Below, piece by piece: positions 1-11,901 of a stretch of DNA of 64,000 nucleotides. Position numbers and translations under genes: made by a program. Source of the stretch: Persicaria tinctoria (Eukaryota; Streptophyta; Magnoliopsida; Caryophyllales; Polygonaceae); NCBI GenBank assembly GCA_037127255.1, contig JBANSL010000004.1, positions 31,688,467 through 31,752,466 of the forward strand. The letters run 5' to 3'. Position 1 is the first letter of the stretch. Each line of letters begins with the position of its first letter. The notes beneath the pieces are model-generated. The model saw nothing but the letters and a program-made list of their open reading frames with translations, was not told where the DNA came from and searched no databases.

Positions 1-407
1 TAGGCTTGACACATCATCCTAAACTCTTCTAAATTAAGAGATTATATAGATAGTTAGAAAAATTAAAAAAAATTAAAGAAAAAAGAAGAAGAAAAATAGA
101 ATTAAAGAAAATTAAAAAAAAATGGTAAAAATAATGATTGGTCGAGTCTCCTAAAATTGCTCTAACCTTGACACATTATCCTAAACTCTTCTAAATTAAG
201 AGTTTATATAGATTTGATTGGTTAAAATGTATGGTGGGTTTGAAAAAATAATAAAATTAATGAAAAAGTTATTTATTGCAATGATAATGTTTTTTAAAAG
301 TAAACTGTTTTATTAAAACTTGTAAAAATTGTTAAAAATCGTATTTATTTTCGGACGGATGGAGTATTTTTTTTCTTGGGATGATTTGCCAAATATACAA
401 ATATGGA
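1..407. repeat. AT-rich flank with a direct repeat
   Basis: No gene is visible. A segment of about 45 bp beginning TTGACACAT at 5 recurs at about 172, followed by the same TCCTAAACTCTTCTAAATTAAGAG tract each time, so there is a direct repeat with about 167 bp period. The stretch CGGACGGATGGAGTA near 352-366 looks like the worn right end of a Stowaway-type MITE, but no left end is seen. Immediately inside, at 408, the MULE terminal repeat begins. Confidence 0.5.
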
Positions 408-478
408 GGCCATATTAGCCAAATATACACGATTTTGGGAAATTTGCAAAAATACACAATACTACACGCGCACCCTCC
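408..478 (+). repeat. MULE left terminal inverted repeat
   Basis: It matches the reverse complement of 17100-17169 at roughly four of five positions, starting GGCC(A/C) and running through AATACTACAC. A CT-rich leader follows, as expected for a MULE end that carries the transposase promoter. Confidence 0.75.
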
Positions 479-1036
479 CCCCTGATCTCTCCTTCTGATT
501 TTCCCCAACGTTGACGCGAGATAGACCGAGATCTGATTTTCGATCGCTGTAGGTATTGATCAACGCCGATCTCCTCTGGATTTTCGGTACTACATCTATC
601 ACTACATCTATCTAATATCAAAGCATTACTGAATTGTGGTTTTAATGTCAGCATTCGTATAATTGGTAGATCTGTCGTTCATAGATATGTGAAAAAAACT
701 TCAATTCGTGTGTAAATATCGTTTTATGTCCAATATCTGAACTCGTATAGTGTAGATCGTGTAATTTCGACTTCGATTGTTACTGTTTCGATACAAATCA
801 GAGTAAGTCGTCAACAATATATAGAGTTTCAAGTTCTTCGTCGATCTGCTTCGTTAATAGATACTCGATCTGTCAACATCACGATCCTTAAATCTGTCTG
901 TTGGATGAATTCGAAATGTTGTGCTTGAATGAATTGAAAGGAAATAATTGTATGAATTGTTCTACATAGATCTGTTTTGATTTCTGGCCTCGTTGTTTAA
1001 TGATGACACTGTCTGAGATTTCGTAAATAAATGCCA

Positions 1037-1176
1037 TGTATCTAACTTGTTTCTATCATGCTGACACGGAATCAGATACAATTCATTGTACTTGTATACA
1101 TATTACCTGTATCTAACTTATATCTATCATGCTGACATGGAATCAGAATTACTCATTGTGCTTGTTTGCATATTGT
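1037..1176 (+). repeat. Two-copy tandem repeat of about 70 bp in the transposase leader
   Basis: Both copies read TCTAACTT(G/A)T, then TCTATCATGCTGACA, then GGAATCAGA and a CATTGT(A/G)CTTGT tail. Each copy carries one TGCTGACA motif (1059 and 1130). The repeat lies in the 5' leader or a 5' intron just before the transposase start codon. Confidence 0.7.
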
Positions 1177-1204
1177 CTCTAATTAATTGATAGGTCAATC
1201 ATAA

Positions 1205-3611
1205 ATGGAACCTCATGTGATTACAGTAGTATTTGGTGGATCATGGGTGTTTGCTGACACAGGCCTGGAATTTGTTGGAAATACAACATCAAAGGTGTTT
1301 TTGCTATATGATTCAACCACACTACAAGACTTGAAGAGAAAGGTGTGCACTAGATTCAATGTAGACAGTGTGCTTGAATTGCAATTTAGTCATTTGCACC
1401 CATGCAAAAAGCTGAAAGCCCCACTTATAGTTGATTGTGACACTGATTTGAAAGAATTCCTCGATATATCAGCACTAGATGGTGTAGACTATGCTGTTGA
1501 GTTGTGTGTCAGCATACAGGCACAAACACTTGCAATTGTTGACACAGCTGACAGGGAGAGTGGGAAATCAGTTGGATTGATTGAGTATGACAGGGAGCAA
1601 AATCATATGATTGTTGACACTCAAATGCAGACGGTGGGGTCAGATGACATGTATGATGATATGGATGATGATATGGAGGATGATAATGACATTGATTGTG
1701 ATGCTGACACCTGGAGGAGACTGTACTCTTCCATGCGCAGTAGAGATAAAACAATAGAAGATTGCAAGGATGACAGCTCTAGCATGGGTAGTTTCAACAA
1801 TACCTCATCCAGCACAATGTACATTGGGAGAACCTTTGAATCAAAGAAGGAAATGAAGGATGCTTTACGTATATTATCGGTGACAGAAATATTTGGGTAC
1901 CGAGTAACGAGATCTGAACCCAAGTATTTTAGGGCGCATTGCGTGGATACTAGCTGCAGATGGAAGTTACACGTAAATACTGTTTCTCATAATTGCTACG
2001 AGGTGTCAGCGTACAATGGTTTGCACACATGCACATGGGATGTGAGAACAAGCAATTGCAGGCAAGCACCTTCCTCAGTGGTAGCAAGCATAATCCAGCC
2101 AGTGTAAGTGTCTATATGTCATCATCAAAGTAACACTCAATTCAAGTATCACATCATTCATTCTAATGTATACATTATTACAGTGTCAGCAGCGGCTACA
2201 ATCCAAAGCAGATAATGGATAAAATGAGGACTGAAAAAAGAATTCTCATTAGTTATTGGACAGCATGGAGGTCAGGAAGAATTGCACAAGAAAGGGACAG
2301 AGGGACACCGGAATCAAATTTTGCTGACTTGCCATTATTTTGTCACATGATTATGGAGAAAAATGATGAAACTGTTGCATTGATGTCAACAGATGATGAT
2401 GACAGGTTTAAATACTTGTTTTTATCATTTGGGCAGTGCATTCGGGCCTTCCCTGCATTGAAAAAGGTATACAATTATCAGTGTCAGCACAGATCACTTT
2501 TGAATATTTCATTATCATCACACAACTTATAATCATTATTTTATAGGTTGTTGTTATTGATGGAACATTTTTAACTGGGAAATACAAAGGGACTTTGCTT
2601 GGAGCAGTAGCGCAAGATGCAAACAGAAATATTTTCCCGCTTGCATTTGCCATTGCTGACACAGAAAACAACAGCTCTTGGGAGTGGTTTCTTCGACAGC
2701 TGAGGAAGGTTGTTCCTCCGTCAAATGATCTAGTGTTTGTGTCTGATAGACATGTCAGCATTTCAAGAGCAATTGGCTTGGTTTACCCCAGTGCACATCA
2801 CTGCATTTGTAGATGGCACATGGAACAAAACATTAGAAGCACATTCAAGAAAAGATACTTGGGAAATTGGTTCAAGAAAGCAGCAGATAGTTATAGTACT
2901 GGGGAGTTCGACAAATATTTTGACCGCATAAAGGAAAGCTGCCCAAAGATGGCGACCTATTTAGTGTCAGCAGGAGTACATAGGTGGGCTAGAGCACATT
3001 CACCAATCACCAGATACAACATGATGACATCTAATAATGCAGAGAGCATAAATGCCATCTTCAAGGGGAAGAAAAATTATCCTATTGTTGCACTGTTGAA
3101 TTTTGCTAGAGAGAAACTCGGAGAATGGTTCCAAGAGCGTAGAGAAAAGGCATCCAAACATGAGGACAAGTTGACACCAGCAATACTTGATTTGATTAGG
3201 ACCCTACAAGATCAAGCTAGAGAATACAAGGTTCAGAGGCTTGATGAATATAAATTTGAAGTAAAAGGGAAAGGGTCTCATGCAATAGTGGACCTGTCAG
3301 CAAAAACATGCACTTGCAAGTTTTTCGATATAGATAAGATCCCATGTGTTCATGCTCTTTCAGCCATCATGAAGATTAAGGAAAATGTATCAGACTTTGT
3401 TGCCAGATTTTACACAACTGATGTTTGGAAATTAGCTTATGCTGAAACAATATACCCTGTGCTGACAGACGATGAATCAGGCGTCCCTGAAGCAATAAGA
3501 TCTATAAAGTGTTACCCTCCTGTTGTTAAGATGGGACCAGGAAGACCTCCCTCTAGGAGAATGTTGCCTGCGTGTGAGCTAAAGAGAAGACTGAAGTACT
3601 CCAGAAAATGA
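1205..3611 (+). CDS. MURA-like MULE transposase, 3 exons, 748 aa
   Basis: This is the DDE transposase that would cut and insert the element. Exons by GT-AG rule: 1205-2103, 2184-2466 and 2547-3611; the phases fit and give one open frame of 748 residues. The N-terminal part has the beta-grasp-like start common in plant MURA proteins, then an acidic Asp-rich stretch (about 150-185), then a MuDR-type zinc-binding region ending in CRWKLHVN. The catalytic triad is visible as D399 (VVVIDGTFL), D461 (FVSDRH) and E560 (SNNAES). A SWIM zinc finger follows with C649, C651, C661 and H663. No stop or frameshift was found, so the gene may still be functional. Many TGTCAGCA/TGCTGACA words fall in its exons and introns. 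Its partner gene converges from the other end of the element. Confidence 0.85.
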
Positions 3612-3791
3612 TGGTGTCAGCATTGCTTGAGACCGGCTCGCTTTATATCATATACTTCTAGGATACAATCACTTAGAAACACCCCCAGTTATATATATTG
3701 CATATCATAAACCTGTTCTGTTTGGAAATTACTTTTTTCATAGTTTACATAACCCCATGTTAGTATTATGGGCAATGCTGACACTGATACA
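3612..3791 (+). other. Transposase 3' region up to the retrotransposon
   Basis: A short AT-rich 3' region with TGTCAGCA at 3615 and TGCTGACA at 3776. The last five bases, 3787-3791 (ATACA), are the left target-site duplication of the nested LTR element and recur at 11577-11581. Confidence 0.7.
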
Positions 3792-5304
3792 TGATGTCCG
3801 CATATTTAGTCTTATTTTGCATCATATTTTCATTCCATTTGAGTCATTTTATTACTTTTTGTGTTGGGAAAGTAAGGAAAATGTGTAGTTATGCTTAATA
3901 TTGCAAGATATGGAGTCTACACAAGCTTTGGTGGTGTTTTTGTAGGTTTTGGAGCTGATTTGGAAGAATTTTGACGCACTTTAGAGCTTAATGAAAAATC
4001 ATGAAAGCAATGGAGAAGCCAAGCAAAAGCAAAAAGTGGTGTAGCTGGAGAAAAGCCTTATTTTCGCCATCCATCACTTTGATTCAAGATCTGGAGCCGT
4101 CATGAGATTTGTAGTCCTTGAAAAGAGCTTTCCAACGCATATTCATATGCGTCAATCAGATTAACGAGGACTCGAAAAAGTGCAATTGAAGACAGAGTCG
4201 AAAAGCTGGAGAAAATCAGAAGTTACTGCATTCGAACAGATACCTCGGCGCCGACACCTCAGACCTCGGCGCCGATACCCTGCGCACCAGCAGATTTTTC
4301 TACGGGCTGATTTATTCACTTAATGGGCTTTTTAATTAGGGTTTTCTTCTAAATCTTTTTTAGGATCTTTTAGTTAGATAGACTTGGGATATTTTATCCT
4401 TCCTTAGTTAGATTTTATTTTTTTCCTAAAATTAAATCTCTTTCCTTGGAGATTAAGCTAGAATTTCTATCTTTAAATAAAGCCTATTAGGGGCTGATTT
4501 TAGAGAGGAGGAGGGGGGGGGGGGGGGGGGAGAGAGAAGATACGTTGTACGCTCAGCGCAAGGGGTGCGCGCAGCAGCTGTAGGAGACGTTTTTAGGGTT
4601 TTGCTTGGCGTTTGGGCGAACGCTTGGGCGTGTTTGTTGCGATTGAGACGCTGATTTCCAGGTTTTATTTAGTTTAATTTTAGTTTATGTTTTCTTCTCT
4701 AAAATTCAGGTTTTCCATTACTATGTTTGAGTAGTTCTTTCCTCTTCTAGGGTTGGGGTGATATCAACAATAAGATGTGTGTGAATGAATGAATCTATGA
4801 TTGTGTGATGTTTTTATTGTCTTCTACCTATGTGTTTAACCTTTGATGAAAGTCTAAAGGAATTCATGGTTGCAATTGAACTTGAAAGAGGAAATTGTTA
4901 ACTTGATAGTAATTAGGGTTTTCTAATGAAAATTAAAGGATCCTAGTTAAGAGAAGGTAGAAACAAGTAGATCTTTTATGCGAAAGTGAATTGATTTGCT
5001 TGTTGATTAAAGAAAGTCGACTCTTTTGATGATAAAAGCATGATCTTTTATATGATTCATTGATTTGCACATGTATTTATTGTTGTGGTGATCCTTTGCC
5101 TTAGAAGTTTTTCCCTTTTATTAAATAAAATTCAGATTTTATGCTCTTATCACCGCCCATCTCTTTTCCATCTCTTTTGCTAGTTTCAACCCGACAAAGC
5201 AACTAAATAAGAAGCGCTGACTCTCTCCTGTGGACGATCCTGACTCCCTATGCTACAGCGGGGTCTTGACTACAAATTTATTTGGTCGAGAAACCCTCTC
5301 ATCA
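3792..5304 (+). repeat. 5' LTR (1,513 bp)
   Basis: TG...CA ended. It carries two copies of the palindrome TCGGCGCCGA (4245-4254 and 4266-4275), a poly-G run at about 4507-4530, and a TATA-like TTTAAATAAAG near 4472. Compared with the 3' LTR it keeps about 100 bp around 4339-4437 (GGGTTTTCTTC... to ...AAATTAAA) that the 3' copy lacks; otherwise the two differ by only scattered bases, so the insertion is fairly young. Confidence 0.92.
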
Positions 5305-5307
5305 AAT

Positions 5308-5325
5308 TGGCACCGTTGCCGGGGA
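5308..5325 (+). other. Primer-binding site, tRNA-Asp type
   Basis: TGGCACCGTTGCCGGGGA lies three bases after the LTR. It is complementary, with one mismatch (A for G at the fifth base), to the 3' end of plant tRNA-Asp(GUC) including CCA. Confidence 0.8.
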
Positions 5326-5562
5326 GAGTTCAATCACGCCTTGTTTAGTTGTTTTTAGGGTTTGGGAATAGCCCATCCCTTTTATTTTGTATATATTATT
5401 TCTTTTCTCTTTTTATTTTAGTTAGTTTTTCTTTCATTTTAGTAGTTTTTATTTTCTTGAGCATCACACCTCCCACCCACTTGCCTCATCGGTACCGACT
5501 TGGTGTCGAGCCTTTGTTATTTGATTTGTGCATCTGTTTGAGTTTTCAGGATTTGATACAAT

Positions 5563-6957
5563 ATGGAGGATGCACAAGGGTATTATGAGTATCTAAAAGC
5601 AAAGGCCAAAAGGGGTAGAGCGGATGAAAGACGGAAAGCAAGGATGAAGGAGTATGCAAAATTTTTTGCCGAGGTTGATGAGGATGATGAAGATTACTTT
5701 GACTTTGATAGTTGGAAAGAAAAACAGTTATCCGAGGATTCAACCAAAGCTCAAGAGTCATATGGGTCCTATCAACCCAAGGAGGGGTACTATGCTCAAC
5801 ACGACTATAGGGACACATATGAGCCCTATCATCCATGGAGTGTCTCACAACAAAAGCTTGCTCGAGAGGAAGAACTATCAAGGGAAAGAGACAAGCTAAA
5901 GAAATAAATACGGATGCTTGAAATAGAACGAGAAAATGCCAAGCTAAGGGAAGAGATACGCTTTCTTGAGGCGAACCCGCCTTGTCATCTATGTGGAACA
6001 AGGTCTCATCTTGGCCTTCCATGCCCTATCTTTTATCAAGAACCATATCCTTCCTATGAGCACTGGACATCTATGTGGAACAAAGCTGCAGAAGCCTCGG
6101 CGTCGACCCCTCTGGCAGACAAATTGTTCCTGCAGAATGCTGAAAATGCTACAGGTGTCTCGGTGTCGACACCCCCTACCTCGGCGTCGACACCCCTGGA
6201 CAAAGAAAAGTTTCTGCAGAAACATGAGAAGGCTACAGATGCCTCGGCGCTGACACCCTGTACCTCGGCGCCGATACCCCCTCCTGAAGAGCGAATTGAA
6301 GAGCAACTTGTTGAGGTGGACGAGCCTATTTTCAGGGCCATTTCTACTCCGATCTCGACGCCGCCACTACCCTTGTTTCTAGAAAAGCCATGTGAGAAAC
6401 CCCAAGAAGAAGAAAAAGAGATAGAAGTTGTTGTTCGATGCACTACACCGCTACCTTTTCCATTCACGGCGAAAGCAATTCCCGACGATCTCGAACAACC
6501 ATCTTTCACATTCAAGTATGGGGTCCTCGCAAAGTGGCACGTTGAAGATGAGGCTCTAGAAGAAGAAGAAGAAGAAGTGGAGGAATCTCTTCCCCCTCCA
6601 CCATTGTACACCAAACTCCACAATGAAGCACATTTATTTGTGTACGATGGTGGGGAAACAAATCAAAGCCATACCAAGAAAAGGAAGAGGAGCGCATATG
6701 AGGAAGACGTGTTTGCTAAGTGCTTTCCAAGACGATTGCTAGCTAGATCCAAGATAGATGAATGGGTGGAATGTTGGAGTGTCCACTCGGGAAGGTTCAA
6801 GCTCATCCATAAGGAAAGGAAGAGAGGCATAAAAAGGTACAAGGAGCGAGAGCCATATCACTTGACTATCTATCCCGATGTGCCACCGGATGATGTTCTC
6901 CCACCGTCTCCACCAGCGGAACCACCAGATCCACCACCTCCACCTGACCCGGATTGA
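5563..6957 (+). pseudogene. Gag-like protein with CCHC zinc knuckle, one in-frame stop
   Basis: One frame of about 465 codons runs from the ATG at 5563 to 6957, broken only by a TAA at 5905-5907; a second ATG lies three codons later at 5914. The first part is strongly charged (Lys/Arg then Asp/Glu) and likely coiled coil. A zinc knuckle of the CX2CX4HX4C form (CHLCGTRSHLGLPC) sits just after the stop. Then come Ser/Thr/Pro repeats encoded by iterated CTCGGCGTCGACACC-like DNA, an acidic run, a basic stretch and a proline-rich tail. Zinc knuckle, position after the PBS and lack of other domains argue for a gag-derived protein of a non-autonomous element. I see no recognisable capsid fold from sequence alone. 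Confidence 0.6.
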
Positions 6958-8568
6958 AGAAAAAAAAGGGATGTAGGTCGAGCTAGAGACTTTAAATATA
7001 GCGCTTATGGGAGGCAACCCGCTTTCTTGCTTTCTTTTCTTGCTTTTTGCTTTTAATTTTTAGTTTAGAGATTAAATAGCCCAAGACTTACTGTTTTTGT
7101 TTAGAGAACAGGTCCTACAGATCAGCCATGGTGCATAGGAAAGAGCAGAAACATGCCATGAAGGAAGTCGGCGTGCTGAGAGGTATCGGCGTCGACGCAA
7201 CCCCTGTCGACGTCGACCCCTGTGCAAATTTTTGAACTTCTCCAAATTGCTCCATTTTTGCATCATTGTCCATGTGAGTTTCTTTTTTCCCTTTCCCTTG
7301 TTTTATCTTATTCAGTGAGGACACTGAAATTTTAAGTATGGGGTGGGGGAGATTCGAAATTCGCATGACCTAGCTTTGCATATTTTTGTCTTTTGTCTTT
7401 GTTTGTTTTGCTTATTTGTTTCTTTTGTCTTCTATTTAGAATCTATAAAAAACTGAAAAAACCCAAAAAATAGAAAATGTCAAAAAATTACAAAAATATA
7501 TGTTCTTTTGCTTACTTGTTTGTTATTTTGCATAGTTTTTTAGGATGGATAACACCTAACTTAGATGTCCAATGACGAAATCTAATAATTGAGCTTGACC
7601 ATGTAATATCCTAAGGCATACTTTGGATGGTTTAGCCTAAGTCGCTCAAAAGATTTTTTATGCGAAATTTGACTTGCAAATGAAATTGAGCATATATAAC
7701 TTTAGGATTTAGGTGATTGGAATCCAACGTGTCCTAGTGAGTTATTTGGCCTATGGGGAATTGTTCTTTATATTTTTCCCTTCTTTTTGATGTGTGTATT
7801 ACTCTCCTTATGCATTACCTCTTGATATTGCGGTGTATATCTAAGTCCTGAAACCAATATGAGATAGCTAGTCATTGTATAATTTGATCAAATGGTGGAG
7901 GCACTCTTTATTAGCCACTTTTTATCCTTTTTTACCTACCTTATACATGTTTCATTTGCTTGCAACCACTTTGAGCCTTATAGCCTATTTTTGTAGCTCC
8001 ACAAAATTTCTCTTAGCCAATGTTTAGCCTTACCTCCTTATCCGGGAATTAGGACTTAGTGTTGGTAAATATTGATATTTAAGGAGTTGAGACACATGAT
8101 TTGGTTAAAGTATGGGATACATGCTTGGGTTGGTATTTTATTTTTTCTCGTCGGTTTATTTATTGTAAAAGGTATTTTTGGCTCTTATATTTAAATAAAT
8201 GCACATGAGTTCCGAAAAAAGAAAAAAAAAAAGAAAAAAAGTAGAATATATGAGAAGTTGTGCATGAGCCAAATTTATCCTTATTTAATTATGCGAGACA
8301 TATTGGATATTTTGGGTTTTTGAAGAGTTGTGCTAAATTAGATGAGTTTGGAAGTATTTGTATATGATGGAGTTGTTTGATTGAGTTGAGTTGGAAATTT
8401 AGGAGTCTTTGGTTCCCGGATTTCTAGCACCACATAGCCTAAATGATTCCATACCTTTTATTTCTTACCAAGCCAAGTTACAACCCGGCCGAATGAGTCC
8501 TTCTTTGAAGGCCATTGAGCCAAAGTCCTCTTGATGGTTAATGCATGTTTTGACATCTCGGTGAATTG
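6958..8568 (+). other. Retrotransposon 3' internal region, non-coding
   Basis: No plausible gene. A GA-rich run TATGGGGTGGGGGAGA at about 7338-7353, just after ACACTGAAATTTTAAG, resembles the purine tract found after the coding part of many Athila-type elements. The palindrome-like GTCGACGTCGAC occurs at about 7187-7215, echoing the LTR motif. The rest is AT-rich. Confidence 0.55.
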
Positions 8569-8573
8569 ATTGG

Positions 8574-10033
8574 TGATGTACATATTTTTGGTTATATTTT
8601 CCCATGTGTTTTAATGTCAATTTGAGTCATTTTCATAGGTTTTGCATTGGGTTTAGTGTCTTTTGTATAAGTTTTCATATTTCATTAGAAATAGATGTCT
8701 TCACTAGTTTTTGTGTGTTTTACAGATTTTTGGAAGCTGTTTTTGAAGAAATTTTCAAGAGAGAAAAGATGCGGAAGAAAATTTAGAGCGCATGGGAAAA
8801 AGAACGGAAGCAATCGGAGTTATAACGAAGGATACGGGCATTTTAGTGAGCCAAACCGAGCTGAAACAGAACATACCAAGTCGGTACATCATGGTACCGA
8901 GTCGATACCTTCCGTCAGAGATTTCCGAGATGGAACACCGTCATACCGACCCCATACCGACCCCCCCTGGGTCGGTACCGAGGCCTGATCTGGAAGTGCA
9001 AAGCGAGAGGAAGCAACAGTGGCTCATACCGAGGCTAAGGGGGGTCGGTACCGAGGTCTTCCGCCTCGGTATGAGTCCCAGCGGACCTAATTTACCCGGA
9101 TTTAATTATTTTTACCTATTTTCCTTAGATAGACTTTAGATAAAATTCATATATTTGTTATTTCTTAATTTAGTTTATGGGATATTAAGTATAAATAGGA
9201 TTTTTAGGGTTTGGAGAATCTTCTTCTTCCTTGGACCACTTTTTCAGCACACGTTAGAATTTAGAACACACGTTTAGAGAGCGTTTGTGAGCGGAATTGA
9301 GAGCTTTTGGAAGCGATTTCTTCGGCGAAAGTTGGGGAACGTTTTGTGAAGCTTTTGTGACGCTTTGTTGACGTTATTCTCAGGTTTTTATGCAATTTAA
9401 ATTTCTGATTTTTATTTATTTCATTAATTTCGCAATGTCTACCATGTTTATGCGTGAGTAGTCGCCTTTTCTAGGGTTGGGGTGATCCCAACGATAGTTA
9501 TGCTTGCAATTGTGCTATGAATTGATGAATTGATTGATTTTATCTATTTTATGTGCTTAAGATCTCAATGAAAATTGGGGGAAATTCCTTTTGCAATTGA
9601 ATTGAAAGACTGAATTGTGAATTGGATAGTAATTAGGATTTTGAAACGAAAGTTTGATAACCTAATTAAGATTGTTAGTAAGGTTTATTAATTTGTGAAA
9701 ATAAATTGATAGCTTTGCTTGGGTTGATGCAAGTTGACCTATTTAATAGATAAAAACATGATTTTTTATATGATCCATTGCAATGCTTGTATGATTATCG
9801 TTGTGGTGATCCCTATGCCCTAGATCTTTCATAATATTGATTTTATTCCAAAAATTCAGCAACTTTAAAACCCAAAAAATCTCTATATTTTCCATCTCTT
9901 CTTGCTATTTCTCGCTCTTTGGTAACTAGAATTGAGTCACTGACTTTCTCCCTGCGGACAAACTTGACCCTACTATACTATAGCGGGGTTTCGATCTTAT
10001 AAATTTATTTGATTGAGAATAAACCCTTCATCA
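8574..10033 (+). mobile_element. Solo LTR of a related family (1,460 bp)
   Basis: It starts TGATGTACAT and ends CTTCATCA, and is flanked by a perfect ATTGG duplication at 8569-8573 and 10034-10038. Its layout parallels the host element's LTR (TAGGGTTGGGGTGAT..., GCGGGGT...TCATCA) but the sequences are diverged. A TATA box (TATAAATAG) lies near 9190. Between 8878 and 9072 it repeats the palindrome TCGGTACCGA and near relatives. No internal sequence or second LTR is left, so it arose by LTR-LTR recombination. Confidence 0.9.
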
Positions 10034-10176
10034 ATTGGTGATATTAATTGCAATTTCTATGTAGCTTAATGTCATAAATGATTGAGTTGAGAGATGTATT
10101 TCAAGCCTAAACACATTTGAAAGGGAGTGAAAACTCATTATTTCCCTTGAGTGGTTGGATTCTAGTTGGGGTGTTT

Positions 10177-11576
10177 TGATGTCCGCATATTTAGTCTTAT
10201 TTTGCATCATGTTTTCATTCCATTTGAGTCATTTTATTACTTTTTGTGCTGGGAAAGTAAGGAAAATGTGTAGTTATGCTTGCAAGATATGGAGTCTACA
10301 CAAGCTTTGGTGGTGTTTTTGTAGGTTTTGGAGCTGATTTGGAAGAATTTTGACACACTTTAGAGCTTAATGAAAAATCATGAAAGCAATGGAGAAGCCA
10401 AGCAAAAGCAAAAAGTGGTGTAGCTGGAGAAAAGCCTTATTTTCGCCATCCATCACTTTGATTCAAGATCTGGAGCCGTCATGAGATTTGTAGTCCTTGA
10501 AAAGAGCTTTCCAACGCATATTCATATGCGTCAATCGGATTAACGAGGACTCGGGAAAGTGCAATTGAAGACAGAGTCGAAAAGCTGGAGAAAATCAGAA
10601 GTTACTGCATTCGAACAGATACCTCGGCGCCGACACCTCAGACCTCGGCGCCGATACCCTGCGCACCAGCAGAATTTTCTGCGGGCTGATTTATTCACTT
10701 AATGGGCTTTTTAATTATCTCTTTCCTTGGAGATTAAGCTAGAATTTCTATCTTTAAATAAAGCCTATTAGGGGCTGATTTTAGAGAGGAGGGGGGGGGG
10801 GGGGGGAGAAGATACGTTGTACGCTCAGCGCAAGGGTTGCGCGCAGCAGCTGTAGGAGACGTTTTTAGGGTTTTGTTTGGCGTTTGGGCGAAAGCTTGGG
10901 CGTGTTTGTTGCTATTGAGACGCTGATTTCCAGGTTTTATTTAGTTTAATTTTAGTTTATGTTTTCTTCTCTAAAACTCAGGTTTTCCATTACTATGTTT
11001 GAGTAGTTCTTTGCTCTTCTAGGGTTGGGGTGATATCAACAATAAGATGTGTGTGAATGAATGAATCTATGATTGTGTGATGTTTTTATTGTCTTCTACC
11101 TATGTGTTTAACCTTTGATGAAAGTCTAAAGGAATTCATGGTTGCAATTGAACTTGAAAGAGGAAATTGTTAACTTGATAGTAATTAGGGTTTTCTAATG
11201 AAAATTAAAGGATCCTAGTTAAGAGAAGGTAGAAACAAGTAGATCTTTTATGCGAAAGTGAATTGATTTGCTTGTTGATTAAAGAAAGTCGACTCTTTTG
11301 ATGATGAAAGAATGATCTTTTATATGATTCATTGATTTGCACATGTATTTATTGTTGTGGTGATCCTTTGCCTTAGAAGTTTTTCCCTTTTATTAATTAA
11401 AATTCAGATTTTATGCTCTTATCACCGCCCATCTCTTTTCCATCTCTTTTGCTAGTTTCAACCCGACAAAGCAACGAAATAAGAAGCGCTGACTCTCTCC
11501 TGTGGACGATCCTGACTCTCTATGCTATAGCGGGGTCTTGACTACAAATTTATTTGGTCGAGAAACCCTCTCATCA
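10177..11576 (+). repeat. 3' LTR (1,400 bp)
   Basis: A near-identical partner of 3792-5304 with a deletion of about 100 bp after TTTTTAATTA at 10707-10716. It keeps both TCGGCGCCGA palindromes (10624 and 10645). The 139 bp before it (10039-10176) hold no clear polypurine tract. TSD ATACA follows at 11577-11581. Confidence 0.92.
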
Positions 11577-11901
11577 ATACATTCCCATATGTTTTCAAGA
11601 ACATTCAATGCACTTTGTTTCAGCATTACTTATGTCATATTGGATTTTTTACATTGTATGTGATTGGGGACTGTATCAAATTCGATCTAATGTAAAAAAA
11701 CCAGATGCTTAGTTCCGAATAAGTACGTTAAACACAACAAAATACATACATTCAATATACGCGAACGATGTTCAATGGAAACAGTTAATATCCAAACCCA
11801 GAATAATGGTGTCAACAAAATACCTACAGTTAATATCCAGCTTCATATCCAACTACAATGTCACTTAAACTAAGTACTCAAAATGATAGTGTCAGCATTG
11901 C

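Larger units (their letters stand above)
3792..11576 (+). mobile_element. Non-autonomous LTR retrotransposon with a gag-like frame only
   Basis: Two near-identical LTRs (3792-5304 and 10177-11576) begin TGATGTCCGC and end CTCATCA, and the whole is flanked by a perfect 5-bp duplication ATACA (3787-3791, 11577-11581). The primer-binding site matches the 3' end of tRNA-Asp, as in the Athila lineage of Ty3/gypsy elements. The interior holds one gag-like frame with a zinc knuckle, and no protease, reverse transcriptase or integrase, so the element must borrow enzymes. A solo LTR of a related family has inserted at 8574-10033. The element lies between the two convergent genes of the MULE and so disrupts neither. 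Confidence 0.9.

Noticed and set aside
5489..5498. TCGGTACCGA in the leader as proof that the solo-LTR family once donated this region
   Set aside because: A single 10-bp palindrome is not enough; it is only mentioned as a link in the motif finding.
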